Assembly: GCF_000598065.1 (NCBI RefSeq)
Contig: NZ_KK082115.1
Location: 6,068-40,790, forward strand
DNA length: 34,723 nucleotides
Source of the DNA: Paenibacillus darwinianus
Lineage (GTDB): Bacteria; Bacillota; Bacilli; Paenibacillales; Paenibacillaceae
Direction: 5' to 3'
Below the pieces are notes generated by a model, which saw only the letters and a program-made list of their open reading frames with translations, did no database searches and was not told the origin of the DNA. The first letter of the stretch is position 1; every line of letters begins with the position of its first letter. The translations under genes and the position numbers were made by a program. Positions 17,324 to 24,810 of this stretch are shown piece by piece.

Positions 17324-18658
17324 ATGAAAAAGACGATGCTGTTCATGTTGTCCGTCATACTGGTCGTGGTGCTCGCAGCCTGCGGCGGAAAAGGCAACAA
17401 TGCCAACACGCCGGGCAACGCCGCTGAACCAGGCACGAATTCCGGAGCGGGCGGAACGAACGGCGCGGAAGCGCCGAAGGAGCCCGTCACGATCAAAATG
17501 TTCCAATTTAAGGTTGAAATCGCGGAAGCGCTCGCCAAAATGATCGCGGATTACGAGAAAGAAAATCCGAATGTGAAGATTCAACTCGAAACGGTCGGCG
17601 GCGGTGCGGATTACGGCGCGGCGCTGAAGGCGAAGTTCGCCGCGGGCGACGAGCCGGACATTTTCAACAATGGCGGCAACGCAGAGATGGACACCTGGTT
17701 GGAGTATCTTGAAGACCTGTCCGATCAGCCTTGGGTCGGCGATGTCGTTGATGCGGCTAAAGACCAAATTACCAAAGACGGCAAAATGTACGGCATGCCG
17801 ATGAACCTCGAAGGCTACGGTTACATCTACAATAAAGACCTGTTCGCCAAGGCGGGCATCACGGAGCAGCCGAAAACGCTCACCCAACTGAACGAAGCTG
17901 CTCAAAAGCTGCAGGACGCGGGCATCACGCCTTTTGCCAACGGCTATCAGGAATGGTGGGTTCTTGGCATTCATAACTTCAACGTGGCGCTTGCGCAGCA
18001 GGAAGACCCGACTGCATTCATCGCAAGCATGAACGACGGCATCGGCAAAATTCCAGGCAACCCGATCTTCGAACAATGGGTTAACTTGCTTGACACGACA
18101 GTCGAATTCGGCAACAAAAATCCGCTCACGACGGATTACAACACGCAAGTCACGCTGTTTGCGAGCGGTGAAGCGGCTATGATGCAGCAGGGCAACTGGA
18201 CGCAGGTTCAAATCGACGGCATCAATCCGGATCTGAACCTGGGCGTGCTGCCTATGCCGATCAGCGACGATCCTGCAAAGAACGATAAGCTGTATGCGGG
18301 CGTACCGAACAACTGGGTAGTCAACAATAAATCCGCGGTGAAGGAAGAAGCGAAAGCGTTCCTCAACTGGATGGTCAGCACGGAAACGGGTAAGCGTTAT
18401 GTCGTCGAGGAGTTCAAGTTCATTCCCGCGCTGAAATCGATCGAAGTGAAAGACCAGAAAGTTCTGGGCGATATCGCGAACGAAGTCATCGCTTACAGCA
18501 ACGCAGGCAATGCCTTGACCTGGAACTGGACCCGCATGCCTGAAGGCGTAACGCAAGAGCTTGGCGCTGCTATGCAATCCTACATTGCCAAGAAGACGAC
18601 CAAAGAGCAGATGCTCGAAGCGTTCCAGAAATCGTGGGAAAACCTGCGGAAGAAATAA
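17324..18658 (+). CDS. Extracellular sugar-binding lipoprotein of the ABC importer
   Basis: 444-residue solute-binding protein. It has a lipoprotein signal with lipobox LAAC (Cys20), a low-complexity N/G/A linker (about 21-50), and then a periplasmic-binding fold of family 1 (SBP_bac_1). Recognisable parts are NVKIQLETVGGGADY, FAAGDEPDIF, YGMPMNLEGYGYIYNKDLF and FASGEAAMMQQGNW. AAGGGAGGA precedes the ATG. The gene order permease-permease-binding protein is the reverse of the usual binding-protein-first order. The sugar cannot be deduced; the divergent YesM/YesN pair is the probable regulator. Confidence 0.94.
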   Translation: MKKTMLFMLSVILVVVLAACGGKGNNANTPGNAAEPGTNSGAGGTNGAEAPKEPVTIKMFQFKVEIAEALAKMIADYEKENPNVKIQLETVGGGADYGAALKAKFAAGDEPDIFNNGGNAEMDTWLEYLEDLSDQPWVGDVVDAAKDQITKDGKMYGMPMNLEGYGYIYNKDLFAKAGITEQPKTLTQLNEAAQKLQDAGITPFANGYQEWWVLGIHNFNVALAQQEDPTAFIASMNDGIGKIPGNPIFEQWVNLLDTTVEFGNKNPLTTDYNTQVTLFASGEAAMMQQGNWTQVQIDGINPDLNLGVLPMPISDDPAKNDKLYAGVPNNWVVNNKSAVKEEAKAFLNWMVSTETGKRYVVEEFKFIPALKSIEVKDQKVLGDIANEVIAYSNAGNALTWNWTRMPEGVTQELGAAMQSYIAKKTTKEQMLEAFQKSWENLRKK

Positions 18659-18668
18659 GAACGTCGAC

Positions 18669-18707
18669 AATGTCCCGGCCGCGCAAAAGCGGTTCGGGGC
18701 ATTTTCT
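18669..18707 (+). terminator. Terminator hairpin after the binding-protein gene
   Basis: AATGTCCCGGCCGC and GCGGTTCGGGGCATT form an imperfect GC-rich stem with G-U pairs, followed by TTCTG. It ends the sugar importer unit. Confidence 0.6.
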
Positions 18708-18780
18708 GTTGCCGGGGGACGGGAATCGGCGTAAAATACAAGGATAAGTCATCGAATGAGACGGAAGGCGGGACACGGAC

Positions 18781-19983
18781 ATGGACATGGACTACCGATT
18801 CTCGAGTCGGGTGAATCAATTGCAATCCTCCGCAGTGCGGGATATTCTTAAGCTGACGCAGGGTCAGGAAATCGTATCGTTTGCGGGCGGGCTGCCCGCG
18901 GAGGAGCTGTTTCCGCTCGACGCCGTCCGGCAGGCGGCCGACCGGGTTTTCACAAACGGCAGCGGCTCGCTGCAGTACGGCTTGACGGAGGGCTTTCTCC
19001 CGCTGCGCGAGCAGCTGTGCGGGCGGATGGCAAATAAAGGCATGCCGGTATCGCCGGACGAAATGATTCTGACGACAGGCTCCCAGCAGGCGATCGATCT
19101 GATCGTGCGCGTGCTGACTGAACCGGGCGATACGGTGCTGGTGGAAAATCCGACGTATTTGGCGAGTCTTCAGGTGTTTGCGATGAACGGCCTGAACGTG
19201 GAAGCGGCGGAGAGCGACAATGACGGGATGCTGCTGGACGCGGCGGAGCGCATTTTACGCGAGCGCAAGCCGAAGCTCGTCTATGTCGTGCCGACGTTCG
19301 GCAATCCGACCGGGCGCGTATGGAGTCTGGAGCGGCGGACGGGACTGCTTGAGCTTTGCCGGAAATACGGCGTTCCGATTCTTGAGGATGACCCTTACGG
19401 CGACATTCGGTTCGATGCGTCCGCGAGCTATCCGACGATTTTCTCCTTGGGCGGCCAGGCCGAGGGGGGCTGCGTGCTTTATACAGGCACCTTCTCGAAA
19501 ACGGTTGCTCCTGCGCTTCGCACCGGCTGGGCGATCGGTGACAAACGCGTAATTCGCAATATGGCAAAGGTGAAGCAGGCGGCCGATTTGCATTCGAGTA
19601 CGCTGGATCAGCAGACGCTTAGCGAGCTGCTGCGGCATTTTGCGCTGGACGATCATATTCGACTCATCGCAGATGAATATGGCAAACGGATGCGCCATAT
19701 GGTGTCGCTGCTCAAGGGCTGCGGCGTACCGGAGTTGAATTGGGCGGAGCCGCAGGGCGGGATGTTCATTTGGTTGGAGCTGCCGGAAGCGCTCGACGCG
19801 GAAGCGCTGCTGCGCAGCGCGGTGCAGAAGGGCGTGGCGTTCGTGCCGGGCGTATCGTTCTACGCCGGCGAGCCGAAACGCAACACGGTCCGCATGAACT
19901 TCACGTATACGACCGGGCAGCGCATGGAAGCGGGCGTGGCGCGGTTGGCGGAAGCGATCGGGGAGTTTACGGCCCGCAGGTAG
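18781..19983 (+). CDS. PLP-dependent class I aminotransferase (2-aminoadipate/MocR-like catalytic domain)
   Basis: 400-residue fold-type I aminotransferase. It has the N-terminal FAGGLPAEELFP, LQYGLTEGFLPLREQL, TTGSQQAIDLI, the NPTGR-type loop (PTFGNPTGRVWSLERR), LEDDPYGDIRF, Schiff-base lysine Lys240 in GTFSKTVAPALRTGW, and a C-terminal Arg in NTVRMNFT. This set matches the LysN/aminoadipate and MocR-like subgroup, but there is no DNA-binding domain. The ribosome site is weak (GGAAGG 12 bases upstream), and ATG 18787 is an alternative start. The substrate is uncertain: alpha-aminoadipate, kynurenine or aromatic amino acids. It overlaps the convergent downstream gene by 17 bp. Confidence 0.9.
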   Translation: MDMDYRFSSRVNQLQSSAVRDILKLTQGQEIVSFAGGLPAEELFPLDAVRQAADRVFTNGSGSLQYGLTEGFLPLREQLCGRMANKGMPVSPDEMILTTGSQQAIDLIVRVLTEPGDTVLVENPTYLASLQVFAMNGLNVEAAESDNDGMLLDAAERILRERKPKLVYVVPTFGNPTGRVWSLERRTGLLELCRKYGVPILEDDPYGDIRFDASASYPTIFSLGGQAEGGCVLYTGTFSKTVAPALRTGWAIGDKRVIRNMAKVKQAADLHSSTLDQQTLSELLRHFALDDHIRLIADEYGKRMRHMVSLLKGCGVPELNWAEPQGGMFIWLELPEALDAEALLRSAVQKGVAFVPGVSFYAGEPKRNTVRMNFTYTTGQRMEAGVARLAEAIGEFTARR

Positions 19984-20794
19984 GATTGAATGTAGAGGTG
20001 CGGAAGGCCTGATCACCGCCGAGCGAACCGCCGCCGACTGGACCACCATCGATTGAACCCCCGTCGGCGGACGCCGGAGCAGGCCGGCTGGCCAGCCAGG
20101 CTTCGACGACGTCCGCATAGTCGAGCAGCGCCTGCTCGCCGGTTGGACGAAGGCGGTACAGCCCGCGGCTGACGCGCTCGAACCAGCCGTAATGGTCGGC
20201 CCGCAGCATGCGGGCCGCCTGGCCGAAGCCCGTCAGTTCCGCGGTACGGCGCGGCGCTGACGGGCCTTCCTCGCGCAGCACCCAAGCGCAGCGGAGCGCC
20301 TTCTCGCGGTAAGAGGTGACGAGCTTGCGCTTCGTGCTGCCACCGACGTTATAGTCGCCGCTCCGTTCCTTGAACTCGTTCAGCAGCCTCGACTGCCGCT
20401 TTCGCCGCATGCCGCGAACCGGCGGCTCGCCCGGCTCGCAAAGCACCTCGAGGACCGGCTTTTTCGTTTTGAAGAAAGTGACGGTCATCAGTCCCAGGCC
20501 GAGCAGCCGGCACAGCTCCGCCAAGTCGCCGAAACGCTGGTTGACCGCGCCTGTTTTCATCCGGTTCCGCTCAACCGCGAGCATGACCCGGTCCGTCAGA
20601 CGCAGCCGTTCGACGCCCTGCAAGAGCAGCCCGAGCGTGAACGTTTTTTTCATCTCCACGATAACCGTCGTCTCTCCGCCGGGCAGGACGGCCACCATGT
20701 CGCAGTGCAGCACCTCGCTTTTCACCTCGTATCCCCGCTGCTCGAAGAACGATTTGACCGGTTCGTATAGTTCCGTTTCATGTTTGACGGCCAA
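19967..20794 (-). CDS. DUF2161-family protein with PD-(D/E)XK nuclease-type core
   Basis: 275-residue cytoplasmic protein. The N-terminal part (1-150) carries the restriction-like core: Asp32 (CDMVAV), then a strand with Glu47-x-Lys49 (VIVEMKK), matching D...ExK. The middle has basic RRKRQSRLLNEF, which could contact nucleic acid. The C-terminus looks like a winged-helix-like segment followed by a Gly/Ser-rich tail (DGGSIDGGPVGGGSLGG). A longer open frame exists, but AAGGGGGAG points to TTG 20794. An extended -10 promoter lies at 20920-20912. Biological role unknown; annotated as a phosphodiesterase family by fold. Confidence 0.8.
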   Translation of the reverse strand: MAVKHETELYEPVKSFFEQRGYEVKSEVLHCDMVAVLPGGETTVIVEMKKTFTLGLLLQGVERLRLTDRVMLAVERNRMKTGAVNQRFGDLAELCRLLGLGLMTVTFFKTKKPVLEVLCEPGEPPVRGMRRKRQSRLLNEFKERSGDYNVGGSTKRKLVTSYREKALRCAWVLREEGPSAPRRTAELTGFGQAARMLRADHYGWFERVSRGLYRLRPTGEQALLDYADVVEAWLASRPAPASADGGSIDGGPVGGGSLGGDQAFRTSTFNPTCGP

Positions 20795-20911
20795 GCCGGG
20801 CTCCCCCTTTCCTGATGACGAATGCCGAAGCGCTGCGAACACTCCGTTTCTGATAGAAGGCATAGTCGAACCCGCCTGCGCTCCTCGCAGGTTCGCGTTG
20901 AAGTTTTTCCC

Positions 20912-20920
20912 ATTATAGCA
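20912..20920 (-). promoter_or_regulatory. Extended -10 promoter of the DUF2161 gene
   Basis: On the minus strand TGCTATAAT (20920-20912) gives a perfect extended -10 with no good -35. It would leave a leader of about 110 nt before TTG 20794. Confidence 0.6.
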
Positions 20921-21084
20921 TAGGAACGCCTGCCGCCGTCCCGAGAACAAGGTCGCAATTTGATGGAACAAGACATAAAATATGGAGCAATTTCCCGTCC
21001 GACTTTGCATAGTTATGTATTACTCGCTTGCGGGAGCTTTGGGCGGTCGCTATAACGGCAACGGAGACAGGGAGGAGGCAGGGC

Positions 21085-22980
21085 ATGGATATATTCAAAC
21101 GGGTTTCGGAGTACAATGCGGAGAACGAGAGGTTGGTTTGGTCAGGGACGTTCAAGGAGTACATTGCACTGCTCGAGAAAGATCCGACACCGGCAATGAC
21201 CGCCCATGCGCGCGTCTATGAGATGATCAAGTCTTTCGGGGTAGAGGAAACCGGCGGGCATAAGCGATATAAGTTTTTTGAACGGGAAATTTTCGGGCTG
21301 GATCGCTCGGTGGAGAAGCTGGTTGAGGAGTATTTCCACTCGTCGGCCCGCCGGCTGGATGTGCGCAAGCGGATTTTGCTGCTCATGGGGCCTGTCAGCG
21401 GCGGCAAATCGACGATCGTGACGCTGCTCAAGCGGGGACTGGAGCTTTTCTCACGGACGGAGCAAGGCGCAGTGTACGCCATTAAGGGGTGTCCGATGCA
21501 CGAGGAGCCGCTGCACCTTTTTCCGAATGAGCTGCGGCCCGACGTGGAAAAAACGCTTGGCGTACGCATTGAAGGCAACCTTTGCCCTTCCTGCCAAATG
21601 CGGCTAAAAACCGAATACGGCGGCAACATCGAGAATGTGATGGTGGAACGGGTCACCATCTCCGAGGACAGCCGGATCGGCATCGGCACGTTCAGCCCGT
21701 CGGACCCGAAATCCCAGGACATCGCGGATCTGACAGGCAGCATCGACTTCTCGACGATTACCGAATACGGCTCCGAATCGGATCCGCGCGCATACCGGTT
21801 CGACGGCGAGCTGAACAAGGCGAACCGCGGTCTGATGGAGTTCCAGGAAATGCTGAAGTGCGACGAGAAATTTCTGTGGAATTTGCTGTCCCTGACGCAG
21901 GAGGGCAACTTTAAAGCGGGCCGCTTCGCCTTGATATCCGCTGACGAGCTGATTATTGCCCACACCAACGAATCCGAGTACAAGTCGTTTATCGCCAACA
22001 AGAAGAACGAGGCGCTGCAGTCGCGGATGATCGTCATGCCGATTCCATACAACCTGAAGGTGTCGGAGGAAGAGAAGATTTACAACAAACTGATCGGCCA
22101 GAGCGACATGAAGCATATCCATATCGCGCCGCACGCGCTGCGGGCCGCGGCGATCTTCTCGATACTTACCCGGCTCAAGGAAACGAAGAAGCAGGGCATG
22201 GATCTGATCAAAAAAATGCGGATGTACGACGGGGAAGAGGTCGAAGGCTACAAGGAAGCCGATCTGAAGGAAATGCAGAACGAATATTTGGAGGAGGGCA
22301 TGTCGGGCATCGACCCGCGCCATGTCATCAACCGGATTTCAAGCGCCTTGATCAAGCAGGACCTGGCATGCATCAATGCGCTCGATGTGCTGCGGGCATT
22401 GAAGGACGGCCTTGACCAGCATCCTTCCATCACCAAGGAGGAGCGCGAGAAATATCTCAATTTCATCTCGTCGGCGCGCAAGGAATACGACAATCTGGCG
22501 AAAAAGGAAATACAAAAGGCGTTCGTTTACTCCTTCGAGGAGTCTGCCCGCACGCTGTTCGAGAACTATCTGGACAACATTGAAGCGTACTGCAACTGGA
22601 ACAAAATCAAGGATCCGCTGACCGGCGAGGAGCTCGATCCGGACGAGAGGCTGATGCGTTCGATCGAGGAGCAAATCGGCATATCGGAGAATGCGAAAAA
22701 AGCGTTCCGCGAAGAGATTCTGATCCGCATCTCCTCGTACTCGCGCAAAGGAAAAAAATTCGATTATGCGAGCCACGAGCGGCTGCGGGAAGCGGTGGAG
22801 AAAAAGCTGTTCACCGACCTGAAGGACATCGTCAAAATCACGACCTCCACCAAAACGCCGGATGAGCTGCAGCTGAAGCGGATCAACGAAGTGACCAAAC
22901 GGCTGATCGACGAGCATGGCTATTGCCCCGTGTGCGCCAACGAGCTGATGCGGTATGTCGGCAGCCTGCTGAACAGGTAA
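21085..22980 (+). CDS. prkA: PrkA serine protein kinase
   Basis: 631 residues, the same length as Bacillus PrkA. An N-terminal AAA+ ATPase domain has Walker A GPVSGGKST (Lys108). A cysteine pair sits in GNLCPSCQMRL, and a C-terminal PrkA-specific domain ends CPVCANELMRYV. PrkA is a sporulation-associated cytoplasmic kinase, and its AAA domain has also been linked to Lon-type protease activity. ATG 21085 follows GGGAGGAGG with 6-base spacing; the longer open frame from 21028 lacks such a site. In many spore formers yhbH and spoVR accompany prkA; neither is adjacent here. No clear sigma-E promoter was recognised. Confidence 0.95.
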   Translation: MDIFKRVSEYNAENERLVWSGTFKEYIALLEKDPTPAMTAHARVYEMIKSFGVEETGGHKRYKFFEREIFGLDRSVEKLVEEYFHSSARRLDVRKRILLLMGPVSGGKSTIVTLLKRGLELFSRTEQGAVYAIKGCPMHEEPLHLFPNELRPDVEKTLGVRIEGNLCPSCQMRLKTEYGGNIENVMVERVTISEDSRIGIGTFSPSDPKSQDIADLTGSIDFSTITEYGSESDPRAYRFDGELNKANRGLMEFQEMLKCDEKFLWNLLSLTQEGNFKAGRFALISADELIIAHTNESEYKSFIANKKNEALQSRMIVMPIPYNLKVSEEEKIYNKLIGQSDMKHIHIAPHALRAAAIFSILTRLKETKKQGMDLIKKMRMYDGEEVEGYKEADLKEMQNEYLEEGMSGIDPRHVINRISSALIKQDLACINALDVLRALKDGLDQHPSITKEEREKYLNFISSARKEYDNLAKKEIQKAFVYSFEESARTLFENYLDNIEAYCNWNKIKDPLTGEELDPDERLMRSIEEQIGISENAKKAFREEILIRISSYSRKGKKFDYASHERLREAVEKKLFTDLKDIVKITTSTKTPDELQLKRINEVTKRLIDEHGYCPVCANELMRYVGSLLNR

Positions 22981-23020
22981 CGGATTGGCGGCGGTCTAAC
23001 CCGGCTCGATCGGCAAGCGC

Positions 23021-23050
23021 ATAAACCGTCAGGGCTGCCTGACGGTTTAT
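23021..23050 (+). terminator. Terminator-like hairpin after prkA
   Basis: A perfect 13-bp stem (23021-23033 with 23038-23050, loop GCTG) ends in GGTTTAT without a longer T-run. It separates prkA from the riboswitch promoter. Confidence 0.6.
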
Positions 23051-23101
23051 CGCAATGCGCACCGCGCAAAGTCAATGTAGGACCGCGGAATTAATTTTCG
23101 G

Positions 23102-23129
23102 TTGCAAGTCGAATTTTGTCGTGTATAAT
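23102..23129 (+). promoter_or_regulatory. Sigma-A promoter of the riboswitch-folE operon
   Basis: TTGCAA (23102-23107), a 16-bp spacer and a perfect TATAAT (23124-23129). The start near 23136 gives a leader of about 230 nt containing the riboswitch and terminator. Confidence 0.75.
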
Positions 23130-23199
23130 TTATCATACATAGAACATTCAGGATATTGTAGTAGGAATAAAGACCAGACAACTAACCGCCTAGCACTGT

Positions 23200-23297
23200 T
23201 TTTCTTAACGAAACGGCAAATCCACCGAAAGATGGAGGCGCAAAGCCACGGGCCTAAGGCGAAATGCTATGGCAGCCGGGTTGCCGAATTAGGAACG
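23200..23297 (+). ncRNA. Cyclic di-GMP-I (GEMM-I) riboswitch aptamer
   Basis: Class I c-di-GMP aptamer. Closing stem P1 is TTCTTAA (23202-23208) with TTAGGAA (23289-23295). The conserved core CGGCAAA is at 23214-23220 and GCAAAGCC at 23240-23247. A GAAA tetraloop (23227-23230) is closed by C-G, and its 11-nt receptor CCTAAG (23253-23258)/TATGG (23268-23272) is present, followed by GCAGCCGGGTTGCC. By alignment to the Vibrio Vc2 aptamer, the ligand-contacting G20 is G23215, A47 is A23242 and C92 is C23284. All are the c-di-GMP-type bases; the cGAMP-sensing variant has A at position 20. It lies between a promoter and an intrinsic terminator upstream of folE. Confidence 0.95.
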
Positions 23298-23310
23298 GAT
23301 CTGCAAAGAC

Positions 23311-23345
23311 AAATCCAGTCCTTTATTCGGGCTGGATTTTTTTTA
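23311..23345 (+). terminator. Intrinsic terminator serving as riboswitch expression platform
   Basis: AAATCCAGTCC (23311-23321) pairs with GGGCTGGATTT (23329-23339; one G-U), with a 7-nt loop and a run of eight T (23337-23344). The folE ribosome site follows directly. GGAACGGAT (23292-23300), part of the P1 3' strand, can alternatively pair with ATCCAGTCC (23313-23321), which would make ligand binding favour termination. Confidence 0.9.
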
Positions 23346-23365
23346 TCTTACTGGGAGGGACATCG

Positions 23366-23950
23366 ATGAAACCGCTAGTTAAAACGAGATTGGCCGGCAG
23401 CGATCCGCTCGAAATGAGCATTCGAACCATTCTGGAGGAGATCGGAGAAAATCCGAACCGGGAAGGCCTTCTGGATACGCCCAAACGCGTCGCCAAAATG
23501 TACCGCGAGGTTTTCGCGAATGTCGGAGTCGATCCCGCAACGGCATTGACGACAACCTTTGAAGAGGAGTACGACGGGATCATAACCGTCAAAGATATCG
23601 CTTATTACACGTTCTGCGAGCACCACCTGATCCCGTTCTACGGACAAGCTCATATCGGCTATATGCCGGAGGGACGAATCGTCGGATTAAGCAAATTCGC
23701 GAGGCTGGTAGAGCTCGTCTCCGGGCGGCCGCAGGTCCAGGAGAGAATGACCCAGCAAATTGCAGCTGCGGTTGTCGACGTGCTGAAACCGAAGGGCGTC
23801 ATCGTTACGGTTGAAGGAACGCATCTGTGCATGTGCGCGCGCGGCGTGAAAAAACCGGGCACCTCGACGGTAACGACGGTGAAGAAAGGCATATTCGCCG
23901 ACAACGTGGCCTTGTGCGAGGAATTTGACCGTTCGATTTCAAGGAAATAG
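23366..23950 (+). CDS. folE: GTP cyclohydrolase I (FolE)
   Basis: Converts GTP to 7,8-dihydroneopterin triphosphate, the entry to folate and biopterin. The 194 residues have REGLLDTPKRVAKMY, the zinc site Cys84/His87 (FCEHH) and Cys155 (THLCMCARG), GLSKFARLVEL, and RPQVQERMT. The open frame extends upstream into the riboswitch, but GGGAGG at 23353-23358 sets ATG 23366 and the family N-terminus agrees. It is first in a three-gene operon with the tandem PTPS and an SDR, so biopterin-type rather than folate synthesis is the likely purpose. Transcription must pass the c-di-GMP riboswitch terminator. A separate housekeeping copy for folate is expected elsewhere. Confidence 0.95.
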   Translation: MKPLVKTRLAGSDPLEMSIRTILEEIGENPNREGLLDTPKRVAKMYREVFANVGVDPATALTTTFEEEYDGIITVKDIAYYTFCEHHLIPFYGQAHIGYMPEGRIVGLSKFARLVELVSGRPQVQERMTQQIAAAVVDVLKPKGVIVTVEGTHLCMCARGVKKPGTSTVTTVKKGIFADNVALCEEFDRSISRK

Positions 23951-23988
23951 ACATGTCCGTTCCAATCGGAGGCGGGGGGAGGTCCCAT

Positions 23989-24810
23989 ATGCTTTTCATA
24001 TCAAGAAGAATCGATTTTTCCGCGACCCACGTCTATCGGGTTTCGTCCTGGAGCGAAGCGGAAAACAAGCGGGTATTCGGGCTTTGCAGCAACCCGAACG
24101 GCCATGGCCATGATTACCGGCTCGAGGTGGTGGTCAAAGGCGCTTTGAACGAAAAATCCGGCATTGTGGTGAATACGACCGATATTAAGCATATCGTCGG
24201 TTCGTTTGTGGAAGACGAGCTCGACGGCAAATTTCTGGACAGGCAGCATCCTTACTTCGTGACCCATATGCCGACGACGGAAAATCTGGCCGGCTATATT
24301 TGGCAGTCCCTTGAAAACCGCTTTGAAAATTGCGAGCTTCACCGGATTCGACTGTATGAAAACCATTATTTGAGCGCGGAAAAGGAGAAGGCTGCTTTGA
24401 CACGGCTTACGCGAAAATACCACTTTTGTGCGGCTCACCGGTTGCACAGCGACCAGTTGTCCGCGGAGGAAAATTTGGAGTTGTTCGGCAAATGCAACAA
24501 CCCGCACGGACACGGGCACAATTACTACCTTGATGTGACGGTCCATGGGGAGCCCGATCCGGTTACCGGCATGATCGTCAATCTGGCCGAGCTCGATGAA
24601 ATCGTGCAGAAGCAGGTGCTTGACAAGGTCGATCATAAGCATCTGAACCTGGACACTGCGGAATTCAAGGACCTGAATCCGACGTCGGAGGCGGTGGCGA
24701 TGGTTATCTACAATATGCTTCATCCCCATCTTCCGGAGCTGCATAAAATCGGGCTATGGGAAACCGAAAAAAATTATTTTGAGTACCGCGGTGCCGGAGA
24801 GCTGTCATGA
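23989..24810 (+). CDS. Tandem-fused 6-pyruvoyl-tetrahydropterin synthase (PTPS-PTPS)
   Basis: 273 residues made of two PTPS/QueD domains. The C-terminal copy (about 138-268) is strikingly like animal PTPS: zinc ligands His150, His175 and His177, catalytic Cys169 in FGKCNNPHGHGHNY, the Asp215-His216 pair in DHKHLN, and Glu in LWETEKN. The N-terminal copy (about 1-130) keeps His14, Cys33 (GLCSNPNGHGHDY), His39 and His41, but has Asp79-Gly80 (LDGKFLD) where the catalytic Asp-His is expected. The reaction is dihydroneopterin triphosphate to 6-pyruvoyl-tetrahydropterin. GGGGGAGG selects ATG 23989 over ATG 23953. Its TGA overlaps the next ATG. A queuosine role (QueD) is less likely given the neighbours and the NNPxGHGHNY signature. 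Confidence 0.9.
   Translation: MLFISRRIDFSATHVYRVSSWSEAENKRVFGLCSNPNGHGHDYRLEVVVKGALNEKSGIVVNTTDIKHIVGSFVEDELDGKFLDRQHPYFVTHMPTTENLAGYIWQSLENRFENCELHRIRLYENHYLSAEKEKAALTRLTRKYHFCAAHRLHSDQLSAEENLELFGKCNNPHGHGHNYYLDVTVHGEPDPVTGMIVNLAELDEIVQKQVLDKVDHKHLNLDTAEFKDLNPTSEAVAMVIYNMLHPHLPELHKIGLWETEKNYFEYRGAGELS

Noticed and set aside
22981-23101. Search for tRNA or small RNA genes in the prkA-folE gap
   Set aside because: Only the hairpin at 23021-23050 is present; no cloverleaf or other RNA signature was seen.
23200-23297. Aptamer considered as the cGAMP-sensing GEMM-Ib variant or another riboswitch class
   Set aside because: The position equivalent to G20 is G, as in c-di-GMP binders; the tetraloop-receptor pair and GCAAAGCC core fit GEMM-I and not other classes I know.
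23055-23369. Plus-strand frame running through the riboswitch
   Set aside because: It covers the promoter, aptamer and terminator, has no ribosome site, and is explained by the structured leader.
23989-24810. QueD (queuosine) assignment for the tandem PTPS
   Set aside because: No queC, queE or queF genes adjoin it, the motif is of the animal-PTPS type NNPxGHGHNY, and folE plus an SDR flank it; kept only as a weaker alternative.
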